A DNA stretch of 64,000 nt from Puerhibacterium puerhi (GTDB lineage Bacteria > Actinomycetota > Actinomycetes > Actinomycetales > Cellulomonadaceae). The stretch spans positions 62,001 to 126,000 of the forward strand of contig NZ_WUWN01000004.1 in NCBI RefSeq assembly GCF_009846865.1. The letters run 5' to 3'. The notes beneath the pieces were generated by a model, which saw only the letters and a list, made by a program, of their open reading frames with translations, ran no database searches and was not told where the DNA came from. The translations under genes and the position numbers were made by a program. Shown here piece after piece: positions 32,598-40,659 of this stretch (positions within the stretch are counted from its first letter, which is position 1; every line of letters begins with the position of its first letter).

Positions 32598-33269
32598 CTA
32601 CGTGCGGGCCTCGGTGCGCCGCGGCTTGAGACGGTCCGGCGCGTCGGTCGCCGGCACCCACTCGCAGGTGAAGGACCCGCGGTAGCCGAACAGGAACCCG
32701 AACACCCGGTTGCGCACCTCGAGGTCGACGTGGAACGACTCGTCCTCGTCGGACCAGTGCTCGCGCAGCGTGGCCCGCCCGCTGAACAGCATCGGGAACC
32801 GGAACCCGACCGGCCCCTCGTAGAACCGCTGCGCGCCGGACCGCACGACCAGGCCGCCGCGCTCGTCGACCTCGAGGTCGAGGTCCACGGCGAGGTGCTG
32901 GTGCGTGCCCAGGTAGTCGAGCACGCGCCCGCCTGCGACCACCATCGTGGCGTCGAACCGGGCGGTCCGCCCGGGCCGCGTCGCGTACGTCCGGACGAAG
33001 GTCACGGTCTCGCGCCCGAGGCCGTCGCGGTACGGGTAGTTCTCGATCGTGAACGGGACGTCCTCGCCGACGTCGGGCACGAGGATGTTGCGCAGCCGCC
33101 CGAGCTGGAGGAACGGGACCGTCCACCACGGACCGCGCCGGATCGAGGTCATCACGCCGCGGCCCACGCACGCCTCGGCGGCGTCGAGGCCGACGCCGAA
33201 CCGGCGGCGCATCATCGGGTGCAGCCGCTGGAAGTCGGCGCCGAGCACCTGCTCGAACAGCGAGGTCAT
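32598..33269 (-). CDS. DUF4166 domain protein
   Basis: The 223-residue protein matches DUF4166: FEQVLGADFQRLHPMMRRRFGVG near the start, then RRGPWWTVPFLQLGRLRNILVP, ENYPYRDGLGRETVTFVRTY and the C-terminal GSFTCEWVP. It is predicted soluble and beta-rich; the function is unknown. The ATG overlaps the stop of the SRPBCC gene (ATGA), so the two proteins are made together and may share a lipid-like or hydrophobic ligand. Confidence 0.82.
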   Translation of the reverse strand: MTSLFEQVLGADFQRLHPMMRRRFGVGLDAAEACVGRGVMTSIRRGPWWTVPFLQLGRLRNILVPDVGEDVPFTIENYPYRDGLGRETVTFVRTYATRPGRTARFDATMVVAGGRVLDYLGTHQHLAVDLDLEVDERGGLVVRSGAQRFYEGPVGFRFPMLFSGRATLREHWSDEDESFHVDLEVRNRVFGFLFGYRGSFTCEWVPATDAPDRLKPRRTEART

Positions 33270-33895
33270 CGTCCGTCTCCCGGGTCGGGCAGGCCGGCCA
33301 GGGTGGCCGGCGCGTCGAGCAGGTGGTCGCGGCGGCGGCTGCCGCCGGCCGGCGCGCGGAGCGTCCGGGAGGCCCGCGGCCGGTCGCGACGCCACACCCA
33401 CAGCACGCTGACCAGCGGCCAGGCCTCGGGCTCGCCACCGCCCTCGAGCCAGGTCCGCAGCCGGTCGAAGCTCCACGCGGTGGCCCACCCGAGCAGCGGG
33501 CGGACCACCAGGTCGAGCGGCCCCCACCCGACGTCGTAGTCGTAGCCCGTGATGAAGCGGGTCCGGCCAGGCCCGTCCGGCACGTAGCGCCAGTAGCCGC
33601 GCCCGGAGCGGATCGGCGAGAGCCGGTCGTCCGTCCCGAAGCGCAGCGCCGACGTCCGGGTCCCGTCCGCGCGCCGCCGCTCGCCGATGCTCACCCCGGT
33701 CCCGCGGACGTCGTGCAGGGGCGATCGCCGCACGTACGTGAACCGCGCCGCCCCGTCCGCGCCGGCGGGTTCGGGGACGATCTCGGAGAACCGGACGTCC
33801 CACCGCACGTGCTGGCGCGGGTCCTGGGTGGCGTCCCACAGCCGGTCGACGTCGACGTCGACGACCGTCTCGACGTAGATGCCCCGGCGCGCCAC
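33266..33895 (-). CDS. SRPBCC (START-like) family protein
   Basis: The 209-residue protein shows the helix-grip fold pattern: YVETVVDVDVDRLWDATQDPRQHVRWDVRFSEI, followed by strands (ARFTYVRRSP, RTRFITGYDYDVGWG) and a C-terminal helix (AWSFDRLRTWLEGG). It starts with GTG. The basic, disordered tail of about 35 residues after the domain is unusual. Members bind hydrophobic ligands. It is the first gene of a two-gene operon with the DUF4166 protein. Confidence 0.78.
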   Translation of the reverse strand: MARRGIYVETVVDVDVDRLWDATQDPRQHVRWDVRFSEIVPEPAGADGAARFTYVRRSPLHDVRGTGVSIGERRRADGTRTSALRFGTDDRLSPIRSGRGYWRYVPDGPGRTRFITGYDYDVGWGPLDLVVRPLLGWATAWSFDRLRTWLEGGGEPEAWPLVSVLWVWRRDRPRASRTLRAPAGGSRRRDHLLDAPATLAGLPDPGDGR

Positions 33896-33917
33896 GGCGA
33901 GAGCGTAGCCGCGGGCC

Positions 33918-34496
33918 TCAGCCGCGCGTGCCGCCGACGCGCGTCATCGAGCAGACGTCCGGGCCGCCGTCGATCGCGGTACGGCCCGTCACCGTGAACC
34001 CGAGGCGCTCGTAGAGCCGCACGTTGCGCTCGTCGGACGTCTCGAGCGAGACGGCTGCTCCACCGGTGGTGCTGTCGATCATGTCCAGCCCCGCCGCGGC
34101 GACCGCCGTACCGAGGCCGCGGCCGCGGTGGTCCGGGTGGACGCCGAGCGTCGCGAGGCTCCAGGAGCGCTCCGGGGGCGCGGGCAGCTCGAGCGCCGCC
34201 AGCGCGCGGAGCCGGTCCCCGTGGAGCTCCGCCACCCGTTCCTGCGTCGCCGGCTCCGGCTCGGGCGCGTCGGGCGGCAGGAACGCTGCCACCGCACGCA
34301 CGTCGGCGTCGACGAGCACGACGCCGTGCCGCAAGGCGTGGCCGAGGTACAGCGCCTGCAGCTGCTCGAGGCGTGAGACGTGCTCGTCGGCGGGCACCGC
34401 CCATCGTGTCCACGGGTAGTCGACGAAGGCGGCGGCGAGGGTGCGTGCGGCGGCCGGGAGGTCGTCCGCGGTCGCGGGTCGGATGAAGGGCGTCAC
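33918..34496 (-). CDS. GNAT-family N-acetyltransferase
   Basis: The 192-residue protein contains IRPATADDLPAAARTLAAAFVDYPWTRW at the N-terminus. The acetyl-CoA binding motif reads LATLGVHPDHRGRGLGTAVAAAGLDMI, followed by SLETSDERNVRLYERLGFTVTG. The start is GTG at 34496, or TTG one codon earlier; the ribosome site is weak in both cases. The gene stands between unrelated operons. Its substrate is unknown. Confidence 0.85.
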   Translation of the reverse strand: MTPFIRPATADDLPAAARTLAAAFVDYPWTRWAVPADEHVSRLEQLQALYLGHALRHGVVLVDADVRAVAAFLPPDAPEPEPATQERVAELHGDRLRALAALELPAPPERSWSLATLGVHPDHRGRGLGTAVAAAGLDMIDSTTGGAAVSLETSDERNVRLYERLGFTVTGRTAIDGGPDVCSMTRVGGTRG

Positions 34497-34565
34497 CAAG
34501 GGGTCCGATTCTGTCGGTGGGATCTGGCGGGCGGCGAGGGTGCGTGCGGCGGCGGTGTGCGCCGG

Positions 34566-35228
34566 TCAGCCGCCCCGGGCCGCCCGCCGGGCGTCGAGCC
34601 GGCGGGCGGTCACGCACGAGGCGACCAGCAGGCCGGTCCCGGCGACCAGCAGGAGCGCCACCGACGCACCCGGCCGCGCCGTCACCCAGGCGGTCAGGTC
34701 GGGCGCGAGGTCGCCCAGCATAGACGTGCTGGCCGCGACGGCCGCCGACAGGACGATGAGCGGGACGTACGCGACGACGCGGCCACGCGGGTAGCCCAGG
34801 GCGTAGTACACCGGCAGCTGGAGCCCCGCCAGGACCGCGAACAGCGCATAGCCGAGCGCCGCCACCATGCCGAGCTCGGCGGCGTCGACCGGTTCGCCCC
34901 GGGCCGCCGCCGGCGCCAGGGCGAGGCCCGTGCACACGGCGAGGCAGACGGCGTACATACCGACGGTCGCCGCGTAGCGGGCCCGCACGAACGTGCGGCG
35001 CGCGGCCGGCAGCACGGAGCGCAGGCTGTCCAGCTCGTTCTTGTCGCCGATCGCGAACGGGTAGGCGGCGACCAGCGCGGCGAAGACCGAGCCGGCGGCG
35101 ACCACCGCGACGGGCGGGCCGCCGACGACGGAGATGCAGGCGACCGCGAGGCCCAGCAGCAGCACCTGCCGTCCGTAGGGGCGGACCGTCAGCACGTCGA
35201 GCCGCACCGCCGCGGCGAACCCGCTCAT
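34566..35228 (-). CDS. ABC-2 type permease protein
   Basis: The 220-residue membrane protein has six TM helices (from QVLLLGLAVACISVVGGPP to ASVALLLVAGTGLLVASCV). A cytoplasmic loop FAIGDKNELDSLRSVLPAARRTFVRARY matches the ABC2_membrane_5 (YvbJ-like) permeases. It overlaps the ATPase gene by ATGA and forms a GntR-ATPase-permease operon. The C-terminus is basic (RRLDARRAARGG). The substrate is not known; such systems often export peptides or respond to cell-wall antibiotics. Confidence 0.82.
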   Translation of the reverse strand: MSGFAAAVRLDVLTVRPYGRQVLLLGLAVACISVVGGPPVAVVAAGSVFAALVAAYPFAIGDKNELDSLRSVLPAARRTFVRARYAATVGMYAVCLAVCTGLALAPAAARGEPVDAAELGMVAALGYALFAVLAGLQLPVYYALGYPRGRVVAYVPLIVLSAAVAASTSMLGDLAPDLTAWVTARPGASVALLLVAGTGLLVASCVTARRLDARRAARGG

Positions 35229-36100
35229 GCGTGCACCGCCGTCCGGGCCGCCGTCGGTGCGGCGAGGTGGACGACCACCTGGTCCAGGGTGGGCGGCTCG
35301 ACCAGCACGCCCGGACCGAGCAGCGGGACGTCGTCCGCCGCGACCAGGGCCTCGACCCCCACCGGCGTCCGACGCGCGCCCAGCAGCGGCACCAGACCGT
35401 CCGCGGGCAGCTCCTCGGCACTCCCCCTGACCAGGCAGTACGCGGACAGCAGGTCGTCCTTGGGCCCGGTGCTCACCACGCGCCCGTCGCGCAGCAGGGT
35501 GAGGTGGTCGGCGATCCGCTCCAGGTCGGTCGTGATGTGCGTCGAGAACAGCACGCTGCGACGCTCGTCGACCAGGTAGTCGCCCAGGATGCCGATCAGC
35601 TCGTCCCGGGCGACGGGGTCCAGACCGCTGGTCGGCTCGTCCAGGAGCAGCAGCCGCGCCTCGTGGGACAGCGCGATCGCGATCTGCAGCTTCATCGCCA
35701 TCCCGCGCGACAACGTCTTGACGGTGGCGCGACGGTCCAGCCCGAACGTCGCCAGCAGGTCGGCGTAGCGGGCGCCGTCCCACCGCCGGTAGAACGGCCG
35801 CAGCGCCTGCTCGACCTGGTCGAGCCGCCAGTCCTCCACCAGGTGGGGACGGTCCAGCACGACGCCGACGTCCTGCCGCAGGTCGTCGGGTGCGGGCAGC
35901 GACCGCCCGAGCACCTCGACCTGGCCGGACTCGGGCCGCAGCGCCCCGAGCAGGGTGCGGATGACTGTGGTCTTGCCCGCGCCGTTCGGCCCGACCAGGC
36001 CGAGCACGAACCCGGTCGGCAGGCTGAACGAGACGTCGGCCAGGGTGAAGTCACCGCGCCGGACGGTCACGCCGCGCAGGGCGAGAGCGAGGTCCTCCAT
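35225..36100 (-). CDS. ABC transporter ATP-binding protein
   Basis: The 291-residue ATPase has Walker A GPNGAGKTT, the ABC signature TLSRGMAMKLQIA (LSRGM in place of LSGGQ), Walker B LLLLDEPTSGLD and the H-loop STHITTDL. The LSRGM signature and the ligand-poor Q-loop are those of YtrB/BcrA-like ATPases that pair with GntR regulators of YtrA type. The ATG at 36100 is preferred over GTG at 36103 because GGAG stands 5 bases before it. The stop of the GntR gene overlaps this start (TGATG). Confidence 0.9.
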   Translation of the reverse strand: MEDLALALRGVTVRRGDFTLADVSFSLPTGFVLGLVGPNGAGKTTVIRTLLGALRPESGQVEVLGRSLPAPDDLRQDVGVVLDRPHLVEDWRLDQVEQALRPFYRRWDGARYADLLATFGLDRRATVKTLSRGMAMKLQIAIALSHEARLLLLDEPTSGLDPVARDELIGILGDYLVDERRSVLFSTHITTDLERIADHLTLLRDGRVVSTGPKDDLLSAYCLVRGSAEELPADGLVPLLGARRTPVGVEALVAADDVPLLGPGVLVEPPTLDQVVVHLAAPTAARTAVHA

Positions 36101-36540
36101 CACGACTCCTGCCCCGCGTCGTGCCCCGCCGCGTGCCCCGCGGCGCCCGGGGCCGCCGGGACGTCGGCGGCCTCGGCGAGGAGGACGTCGAGCATCCCGA
36201 CCAGGTCCTCCCGCCCGAGCCGCGCGACCCGGGCCGCGTCGATCGCCGCCCCGAGCCCGGCCTCCACCCTGCGGAGGAGCTGCTCACGGACGAGCTCGGA
36301 GTCGACGGGCAGCACGAACGCGCCCTTGCCCGGCACGGTCGTGATGAACCCCTCGGCCTCCAGCTCGGCGTAGGCGCGGGTGGTCGTGATGACCGAGATC
36401 CGCAGGTCGCGCGCCAGCGCCCGGACCGACGGCAGCGGGTCCCCGTCGTGCAGCTCACCGGCCAGGACCGCCGCCTTGATCTGCTCGGCGACCTGGCTGT
36501 ACAGCGGGGCGTCCGCGCGGTTGGACACGACGATGCGCAC
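36100..36540 (-). CDS. GntR-family regulator (YtrA type)
   Basis: The 146-residue protein has an N-terminal winged helix (PLYSQVAEQIKAAVLAGELHDGDPLPSVRALARDLRISVITTTRAYAELEAEGFI). A short helical tail (about 75-115) and an Ala/Gly/His-rich end follow, as in YtrA-type GntR proteins without effector domain. It starts with GTG after GGGAGG. It heads an operon with an ABC ATPase and permease and should repress it. Upstream, the AT-rich stretch 36556-36577 (AGTGCTTACTGTTCATATG) is the likely promoter and operator. Confidence 0.87.
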   Translation of the reverse strand: MRIVVSNRADAPLYSQVAEQIKAAVLAGELHDGDPLPSVRALARDLRISVITTTRAYAELEAEGFITTVPGKGAFVLPVDSELVREQLLRRVEAGLGAAIDAARVARLGREDLVGMLDVLLAEAADVPAAPGAAGHAAGHDAGQES

Positions 36541-36674
36541 CTGCCACCTCCCATTCAGTGCTTACTGTTCATATGTAGCGCCAGTCCGGTCTCGCCCCCG
36601 CGGGGCCGGGTGGACCTCCCGCTCGCGCCCGCACGACCGACGGTCGGCCGGACCACCGGCTCGGCCTCACCGCG

Positions 36675-36998
36675 GTGCTCCTCGCTGTGGGCGCCACGGT
36701 GGTCTCGATCCCGGCGTCCGCCTCCGTCGGCGCGACCGTCGGCCCCGTGGAGGGCGCGCACGGCACGGTCCTGGCCGACACCCCGGCCTGGTACTCCGGC
36801 GCGGTGTCGGTGCTGCTGGCGCTGCAGGGGATCGCCGCGCTCGCAGGCCTCGCCGGCCTCGTGCTGGGCATCGTGGCCGCCACCCGGCGCCAGGTCGGCG
36901 CCGGCGTCACAGCCATCGTCATCGCCACCCTCGCCCCGCTCGTGTCGTTCGGGGTCTTCCTCGCGATGGTCCTCGGGTCGGTGTGCTGCGTCGCGTGA
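36675..36998 (+). CDS. Small membrane protein, unknown
   Basis: The 107-residue protein has three hydrophobic segments. The first is at the very N-terminus (LLAVGATVVSIPASASVGATV) and could be a signal anchor; the other two (SGAVSVLLALQGIAALAGLAGLVLGIVAA and AGVTAIVIATLAPLVSFGVFLAMVLG) form a hairpin. It ends in CCVA. The GTG at 36675 is the first standard start; the frame is open back to a TAG at 36576 without another start. I do not recognise the family. It is convergent with a TetR gene. Confidence 0.5.
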   Translation: MLLAVGATVVSIPASASVGATVGPVEGAHGTVLADTPAWYSGAVSVLLALQGIAALAGLAGLVLGIVAATRRQVGAGVTAIVIATLAPLVSFGVFLAMVLGSVCCVA

Positions 36999-37015
36999 CC
37001 GCGAGCCGCCGAGGG

Positions 37016-37591
37016 TCAGGACGACGGGCGCAGCCCGTCGAGCAGCACCTCCACCATGCGGCGCGCGTCGTAGCGGGGATCGCTCTCGGCGCCGATGCAC
37101 AGGTTGCCGATGCCGCGCATGAGCTCGTAGCCCGTCACCTGCGGCCGGCACTCCCCCGCGGCGACGGCGGCCTCGAGCAGCCCGTCGCACACGGGCACGA
37201 GCCGGTCGAGGAAGGAGGCGTGCAGCGCCAGGAACGCGGGGTCGTCCGAGCGCAGGGCGGCCGCGAGGCCGTGCTTGGTCACCAGGAAGTCGACGAACCG
37301 GTCCACCCACGCACGCAGCGCGGCGGACGGCGACCCGGCGTCGGTCGCGGCCGGTGCGGCGAGCTCGTCGACCTGGTGCCGGTACACCGCCACGACGAGG
37401 TCCGCCCGGGTCGGGAAGTGGCGGTAGATCGTGCCGACCCCGACCCCCGCACGAGCGGCGATGTCCCGCACGGGCGCGTCCACCCCGCGCTCGACGAAGG
37501 ACGCGGCGGCGGCCTCGAGCAGCGCGGCGACGTTGCGCTCGGCGTCCGCACGCCGCCGATAAGCCGGTGGGGGTGTGTCCGCGGCGGGCAC
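37016..37591 (-). CDS. TetR-family regulator
   Basis: The 191-residue protein has a TetR helix-turn-helix at about residues 20-65 (APVRDIAARAGVGVGTIYRHFPTRADLVVAVY) and a C-terminal domain of the SbtR-like type (DRFVDFLVTKHGLAAAL). The GTG start lies behind GAGGAGG. It is divergent from an alpha/beta-hydrolase gene; two palindromic operators lie between them, so it probably represses both. The inducer is likely the hydrolase substrate, by inference. Confidence 0.86.
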   Translation of the reverse strand: MPAADTPPPAYRRRADAERNVAALLEAAAASFVERGVDAPVRDIAARAGVGVGTIYRHFPTRADLVVAVYRHQVDELAAPAATDAGSPSAALRAWVDRFVDFLVTKHGLAAALRSDDPAFLALHASFLDRLVPVCDGLLEAAVAAGECRPQVTGYELMRGIGNLCIGAESDPRYDARRMVEVLLDGLRPSS

Positions 37592-37616
37592 GGCGCCTCC
37601 TCAAGGATCGACTTGC

Positions 37617-37658
37617 AAGCGGAACACCGTTCCGCTTAACTGACGGAACGCGGTTCCG
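37617..37658. promoter_or_regulatory. Twin GGAAC-3-GTTCC operators between TetR and hydrolase genes
   Basis: Site 1 (37617-37637) has perfect 9-base arms, AAGCGGAAC and GTTCCGCTT, around three bases. Site 2 (37644-37658) has arms CGGAAC and GTTCCG around three bases. Centres are 24 bases apart, a little over two helical turns. The AT-richer parts of the sites are the likely promoters. Confidence 0.75.
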
Positions 37659-37723
37659 GTAAGCGAGTCTGCCAGGTGCCGGGCCGCGCCACCAACCGCG
37701 CGCGCCCTCAGGAGGGACCTGCC

Positions 37724-38641
37724 ATGACCACCAGCACCGTGCCACGCACCCCGATCGTCTCCGTCAAGCCCGTCGTCCTCGACGCAGCGGGCCGGGACCC
37801 CGGCCTGCACGTCCGGGTCTCCGCGCCGACCACCGGCGAGCGCCTGCCGGTCGTGGTCTTTTCCCACGGGAACGGGTGGTCCATGGACGGTTATGCGCCG
37901 CTCGCCGACCACTGGGCGGGCGAGGGCCTCGTCGTCGTCCAGCCCACCCACCTCGACTCCCGGTCCGTCGGCCTCGCGCCGGACGACCTGCGCTTCGCGT
38001 CCGTCTGGCGTCAGCGGGTCACCGACCTCACCACGATCATCGACCGGCTCGAGGACCTCGTGGCCGCGGTCCCCGGCCTGGCCGGAAGGGTCGACACCGC
38101 CGCGGTCGCGGTCGCGGGGCACTCCTGGGGCGCCCAGACCGCGGGCATGCTGCTCGGCGCCCGCGTCCTGGACGAGGCCGGGACCCCGGGCGAGGACCTG
38201 CGCGACCCCCGCGTGCGCGCCGGCGTGCTGCTCGCCGCCACGGGCACCGGCGAGAGCCTGACCCCGTTCGCGGCCGAGCACCAGCCCTTCATGCGGCCCT
38301 CCTACCCGCACCTGACGACGCCGACGCTGGTCGTCGCGGGAGGCAGCGACCGGTCCGCCCTGTCCACCCGGGGGCCGGACTGGTTCACCGACGCCTACAC
38401 GCTGAGCCCCGGCGCCACCGCCATGCTGACCCTCCCCGGCGGCGAGCACTCGCTCGGCGGCATCGTCGGCCACGAGGTCGCCGAGACCACGGACCCGGAC
38501 CCGGCCCGCGTCCGGATCATCCAGCGGGTCACCACCGCCTTCCTGCGCACGCAGCTCGGCCTCGACGCGGCGGCGTGGCCGGCAGCGGTCGCCGACGTCG
38601 AGCGGGAGGCGGGCGCCGCCGCGCGCATCAGCTCCAGGTAG
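37724..38641 (+). CDS. Alpha/beta-hydrolase (chlorophyllase/PET-hydrolase-like fold)
   Basis: The 305-residue protein has LPVVVFSHGNGWSMDGY (oxyanion HGN), the nucleophile elbow VAVAGHSWGAQTAGML, an Asp in TPTLVVAGGSDRSAL and a catalytic His in LPGGEHSLGG. No signal peptide is visible, so it is cytoplasmic. The ATG at 37724 follows AGGAGGG. The gene is controlled by the divergent TetR protein by inference from the shared operators. The length and spacing resemble dienelactone-hydrolase and chlorophyllase-like enzymes; the substrate is open. Confidence 0.85.
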   Translation: MTTSTVPRTPIVSVKPVVLDAAGRDPGLHVRVSAPTTGERLPVVVFSHGNGWSMDGYAPLADHWAGEGLVVVQPTHLDSRSVGLAPDDLRFASVWRQRVTDLTTIIDRLEDLVAAVPGLAGRVDTAAVAVAGHSWGAQTAGMLLGARVLDEAGTPGEDLRDPRVRAGVLLAATGTGESLTPFAAEHQPFMRPSYPHLTTPTLVVAGGSDRSALSTRGPDWFTDAYTLSPGATAMLTLPGGEHSLGGIVGHEVAETTDPDPARVRIIQRVTTAFLRTQLGLDAAAWPAAVADVEREAGAAARISSR

Positions 38642-38670
38642 CGGCCGCGTCGACCCCAGCCGGCCGGTCG

Positions 38671-39198
38671 TCAGGCGTCCAGCGCGGCGACGTACCGGGA
38701 CGCCATGACGTCCTGCACCCGGCGCGCGACCGGTCCGCCGGCGCGCGCCAGGGCGCCGGCCGGCCGGGAGAACGACGTGACGCTGAACGTCAGGGTCCCG
38801 TCGGCCGCCTGCTCCAGGAGGAACCGCTGCTCGCCCGACTCCGGGTGGCCGGGCAGCGTCCCGTACGCGAAGCCGGCCCGCCCGGGCTCGTCGACGACGT
38901 ACACCACCCGGCACGGGGCCTGCAGGCGCAGGCGACCGACCCCCAGCGACAGCCGGACGACGGTGCCCGCGCCCAGCCGCCGCGCCGACGCGGCGACAGT
39001 CAGGCCCGCGGCCTCGTGGACGCCCCAGGTCAGCAGCCGGTCGGCCGCCGCCCGCAGGTCGACACCGTGCAGCCGACGACTGCGGCCGTGCGCGCGGTAC
39101 CCGGGCGGCGCGCCGTCCGCCGTCGCCCCCACCTCCGGGTACGTGAACGGCGCCGCCTCCAGGGCGGCGACCTCGGCGGGCGGGAGCAGCGACGTCAT
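38671..39198 (-). CDS. DUF1990 family protein
   Basis: The 175-residue protein matches DUF1990: FTYPEVGATADGAPPGYRAHGRSRRL at the start, VVYVVDEPGRAGFAYGTLPGHPESGEQRFLLEQ in the middle, and FSVTSFSRPAGALARAGGPVARRVQDVMASRYV at the end. The family has a START-like fold and unknown function. It is divergent from the PadR-ABC operon with 103 bases between, and converges with the hydrolase gene. Confidence 0.87.
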   Translation of the reverse strand: MTSLLPPAEVAALEAAPFTYPEVGATADGAPPGYRAHGRSRRLHGVDLRAAADRLLTWGVHEAAGLTVAASARRLGAGTVVRLSLGVGRLRLQAPCRVVYVVDEPGRAGFAYGTLPGHPESGEQRFLLEQAADGTLTFSVTSFSRPAGALARAGGPVARRVQDVMASRYVAALDA

Positions 39199-39242
39199 GG
39201 CGCGATGATGACGCACCCGCGAGAGCGTTGACAGCGACCCAC

Positions 39243-39287
39243 TTACTCCGTAACTATCGGCGCACGGCACCGCCGCTTACCCGGTAA
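39243..39287. promoter_or_regulatory. Twin TTAC-3-GTAA operators before the PadR operon
   Basis: TTACTCCGTAA (39243-39253) and TTACCCGGTAA (39277-39287) are both palindromes TTACnnnGTAA, followed by CTA in each case, with centres 34 bases apart. They lie directly before the PadR start and are a probable autoregulation site. Confidence 0.7.
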
Positions 39288-39301
39288 CTACGGAGGACCT
39301 G

Positions 39302-39931
39302 ATGTCGATCCGGCAGGGCATCCTCGCGCTCCTGACCGAGCGCCCCATGCACGGCTACCAGCTCCGCCAGGAGTTCGAGGCCCGCACCGGCGGCACGTGG
39401 CCGCTCAACATCGGCCAGGCGTACACGACGCTCCAGCGCCTGCAGCGCGACGGGCTCGTGGAGCCCGTGCCCGACGACGACGCCAACGCCCCCGAGCGCT
39501 TCCGCCTCACCGCGGCGGGGGCGGCGGAGGCCTCGGCGTGGTGGACGCGGCCGGTCGAGCGCACCGCCCCCGCCCGCGACGAGCTGGCCATCAAGCTGGC
39601 GCTCGCGGTCACGGTCCCGGGCGTCGACGTCGTCGCCGTGGTGCAGCGGCAGCGCACCGAGACGCTGCGCGCGCTGCGCGACTACACACGGCTGAAGCGG
39701 GACGCCGCCCCGGAGGGCCCCGAGCTGGCCTGGTCCCTGGTCCTGGACTCGCTGATCTTCGCCGCCGAGGCCGAGGTGCGCTGGCTCGACCACGTGGAGT
39801 CCGCCGTCGCCCGCGCGGCGGTGGCGCGGGCGACCACCCGCCGGCCGGCCGCCGGCGCGGCGCAGGCGTCCGGCGACCCGACCGCAGTCGGGCACGGTGC
39901 CGCGGGCACCGGCGAGGGCGGCGCGCGGTGA
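39302..39931 (+). CDS. PadR-family regulator
   Basis: The 209-residue protein has the PadR winged helix (SIRQGILALLTERPMHGYQLRQEFEARTGGTWPLNIGQAYTTLQRLQRDGLVE). A C-terminal Vir_act_alpha_C-like dimerisation helix region (about 95-165) and an Ala/Gly-rich tail follow. It heads an operon with an ABC ATPase and an FtsX-type permease; the ATPase start overlaps its stop (GTGA). PadR proteins commonly repress the export system encoded with them. Confidence 0.88.
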   Translation: MSIRQGILALLTERPMHGYQLRQEFEARTGGTWPLNIGQAYTTLQRLQRDGLVEPVPDDDANAPERFRLTAAGAAEASAWWTRPVERTAPARDELAIKLALAVTVPGVDVVAVVQRQRTETLRALRDYTRLKRDAAPEGPELAWSLVLDSLIFAAEAEVRWLDHVESAVARAAVARATTRRPAAGAAQASGDPTAVGHGAAGTGEGGAR

Positions 39932-40659
39932 GCGGCCCGGCGATGCTCCGGCTGCGCCGGGTGACGCGGGTGCACGGCTACGGCGCCGCCGAGGTGCACG
40001 CGCTGCGCGGCGTCGACCTGGACGTGGCGATGGGCGAGCTCGTCGCCGTCATGGGCCCGTCCGGCTCCGGCAAGTCGACGCTGCTGCACCTGGCCGGCGG
40101 GCTCGACACCCCGACGGCGGGCACGGTGCACGTGGGGCGCGACGACGTCGGCGCGCTCGACGCCAAGGGCCGCGCGCGGCTGCGGCGCCGGCACGTGGGC
40201 TACGTCTTCCAGGACCTCAACCTGGTCCCGGCGCTCACGGCGCTGGAGAACGTCATGCTCCCGCTCGAGCTCGACGGGCTGTCCGCGCGGCGGGCCCGGT
40301 CGCAGGCGACGGCGGCGCTCGCCGAGGTCGGCACCGACGACCTCGCCGACAGGTTCCCCGACGACATGTCCGGCGGCCAGGCGCAGCGGGTGGCCATCGC
40401 CCGCGCGCTCGTCGGGCCGCGCCGGCTCGTGCTGGCGGACGAGCCGACCGGCGCGCTGGACTCCGTCACCGGCGAGGCGGTCATGCGGGTGCTGCGCGCC
40501 CGGGTCGACGCCGGTGCCGCGGGCCTGCTGGTCACGCACGACGCGCGGCACGCCGCGTGGGCCGACCGGATCGTGTTCCTGCGCGACGGCCTGGTGGTCG
40601 ACTCCACGGGCGCCGACCCCGGGCCGGACCACCTGCTGTCCGGCGCGGTGCGCGCGTGA
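39928..40659 (+). CDS. ABC ATPase of the MacB/LolD type
   Basis: The 243-residue ATPase carries Walker A GPSGSGKST, Q-loop FQDLNLVPALT, signature DMSGGQAQRVAIARAL, Walker B LVLADEPTGALD and H-loop VTHDARHAAWADR. This is the MacB/LolD subgroup that pairs with FtsX-like permeases. It starts with GTG inside the PadR stop and ends in the GTG of the permease (GTGA), so all three genes are coupled. Confidence 0.92.
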   Translation: MSGPAMLRLRRVTRVHGYGAAEVHALRGVDLDVAMGELVAVMGPSGSGKSTLLHLAGGLDTPTAGTVHVGRDDVGALDAKGRARLRRRHVGYVFQDLNLVPALTALENVMLPLELDGLSARRARSQATAALAEVGTDDLADRFPDDMSGGQAQRVAIARALVGPRRLVLADEPTGALDSVTGEAVMRVLRARVDAGAAGLLVTHDARHAAWADRIVFLRDGLVVDSTGADPGPDHLLSGAVRA

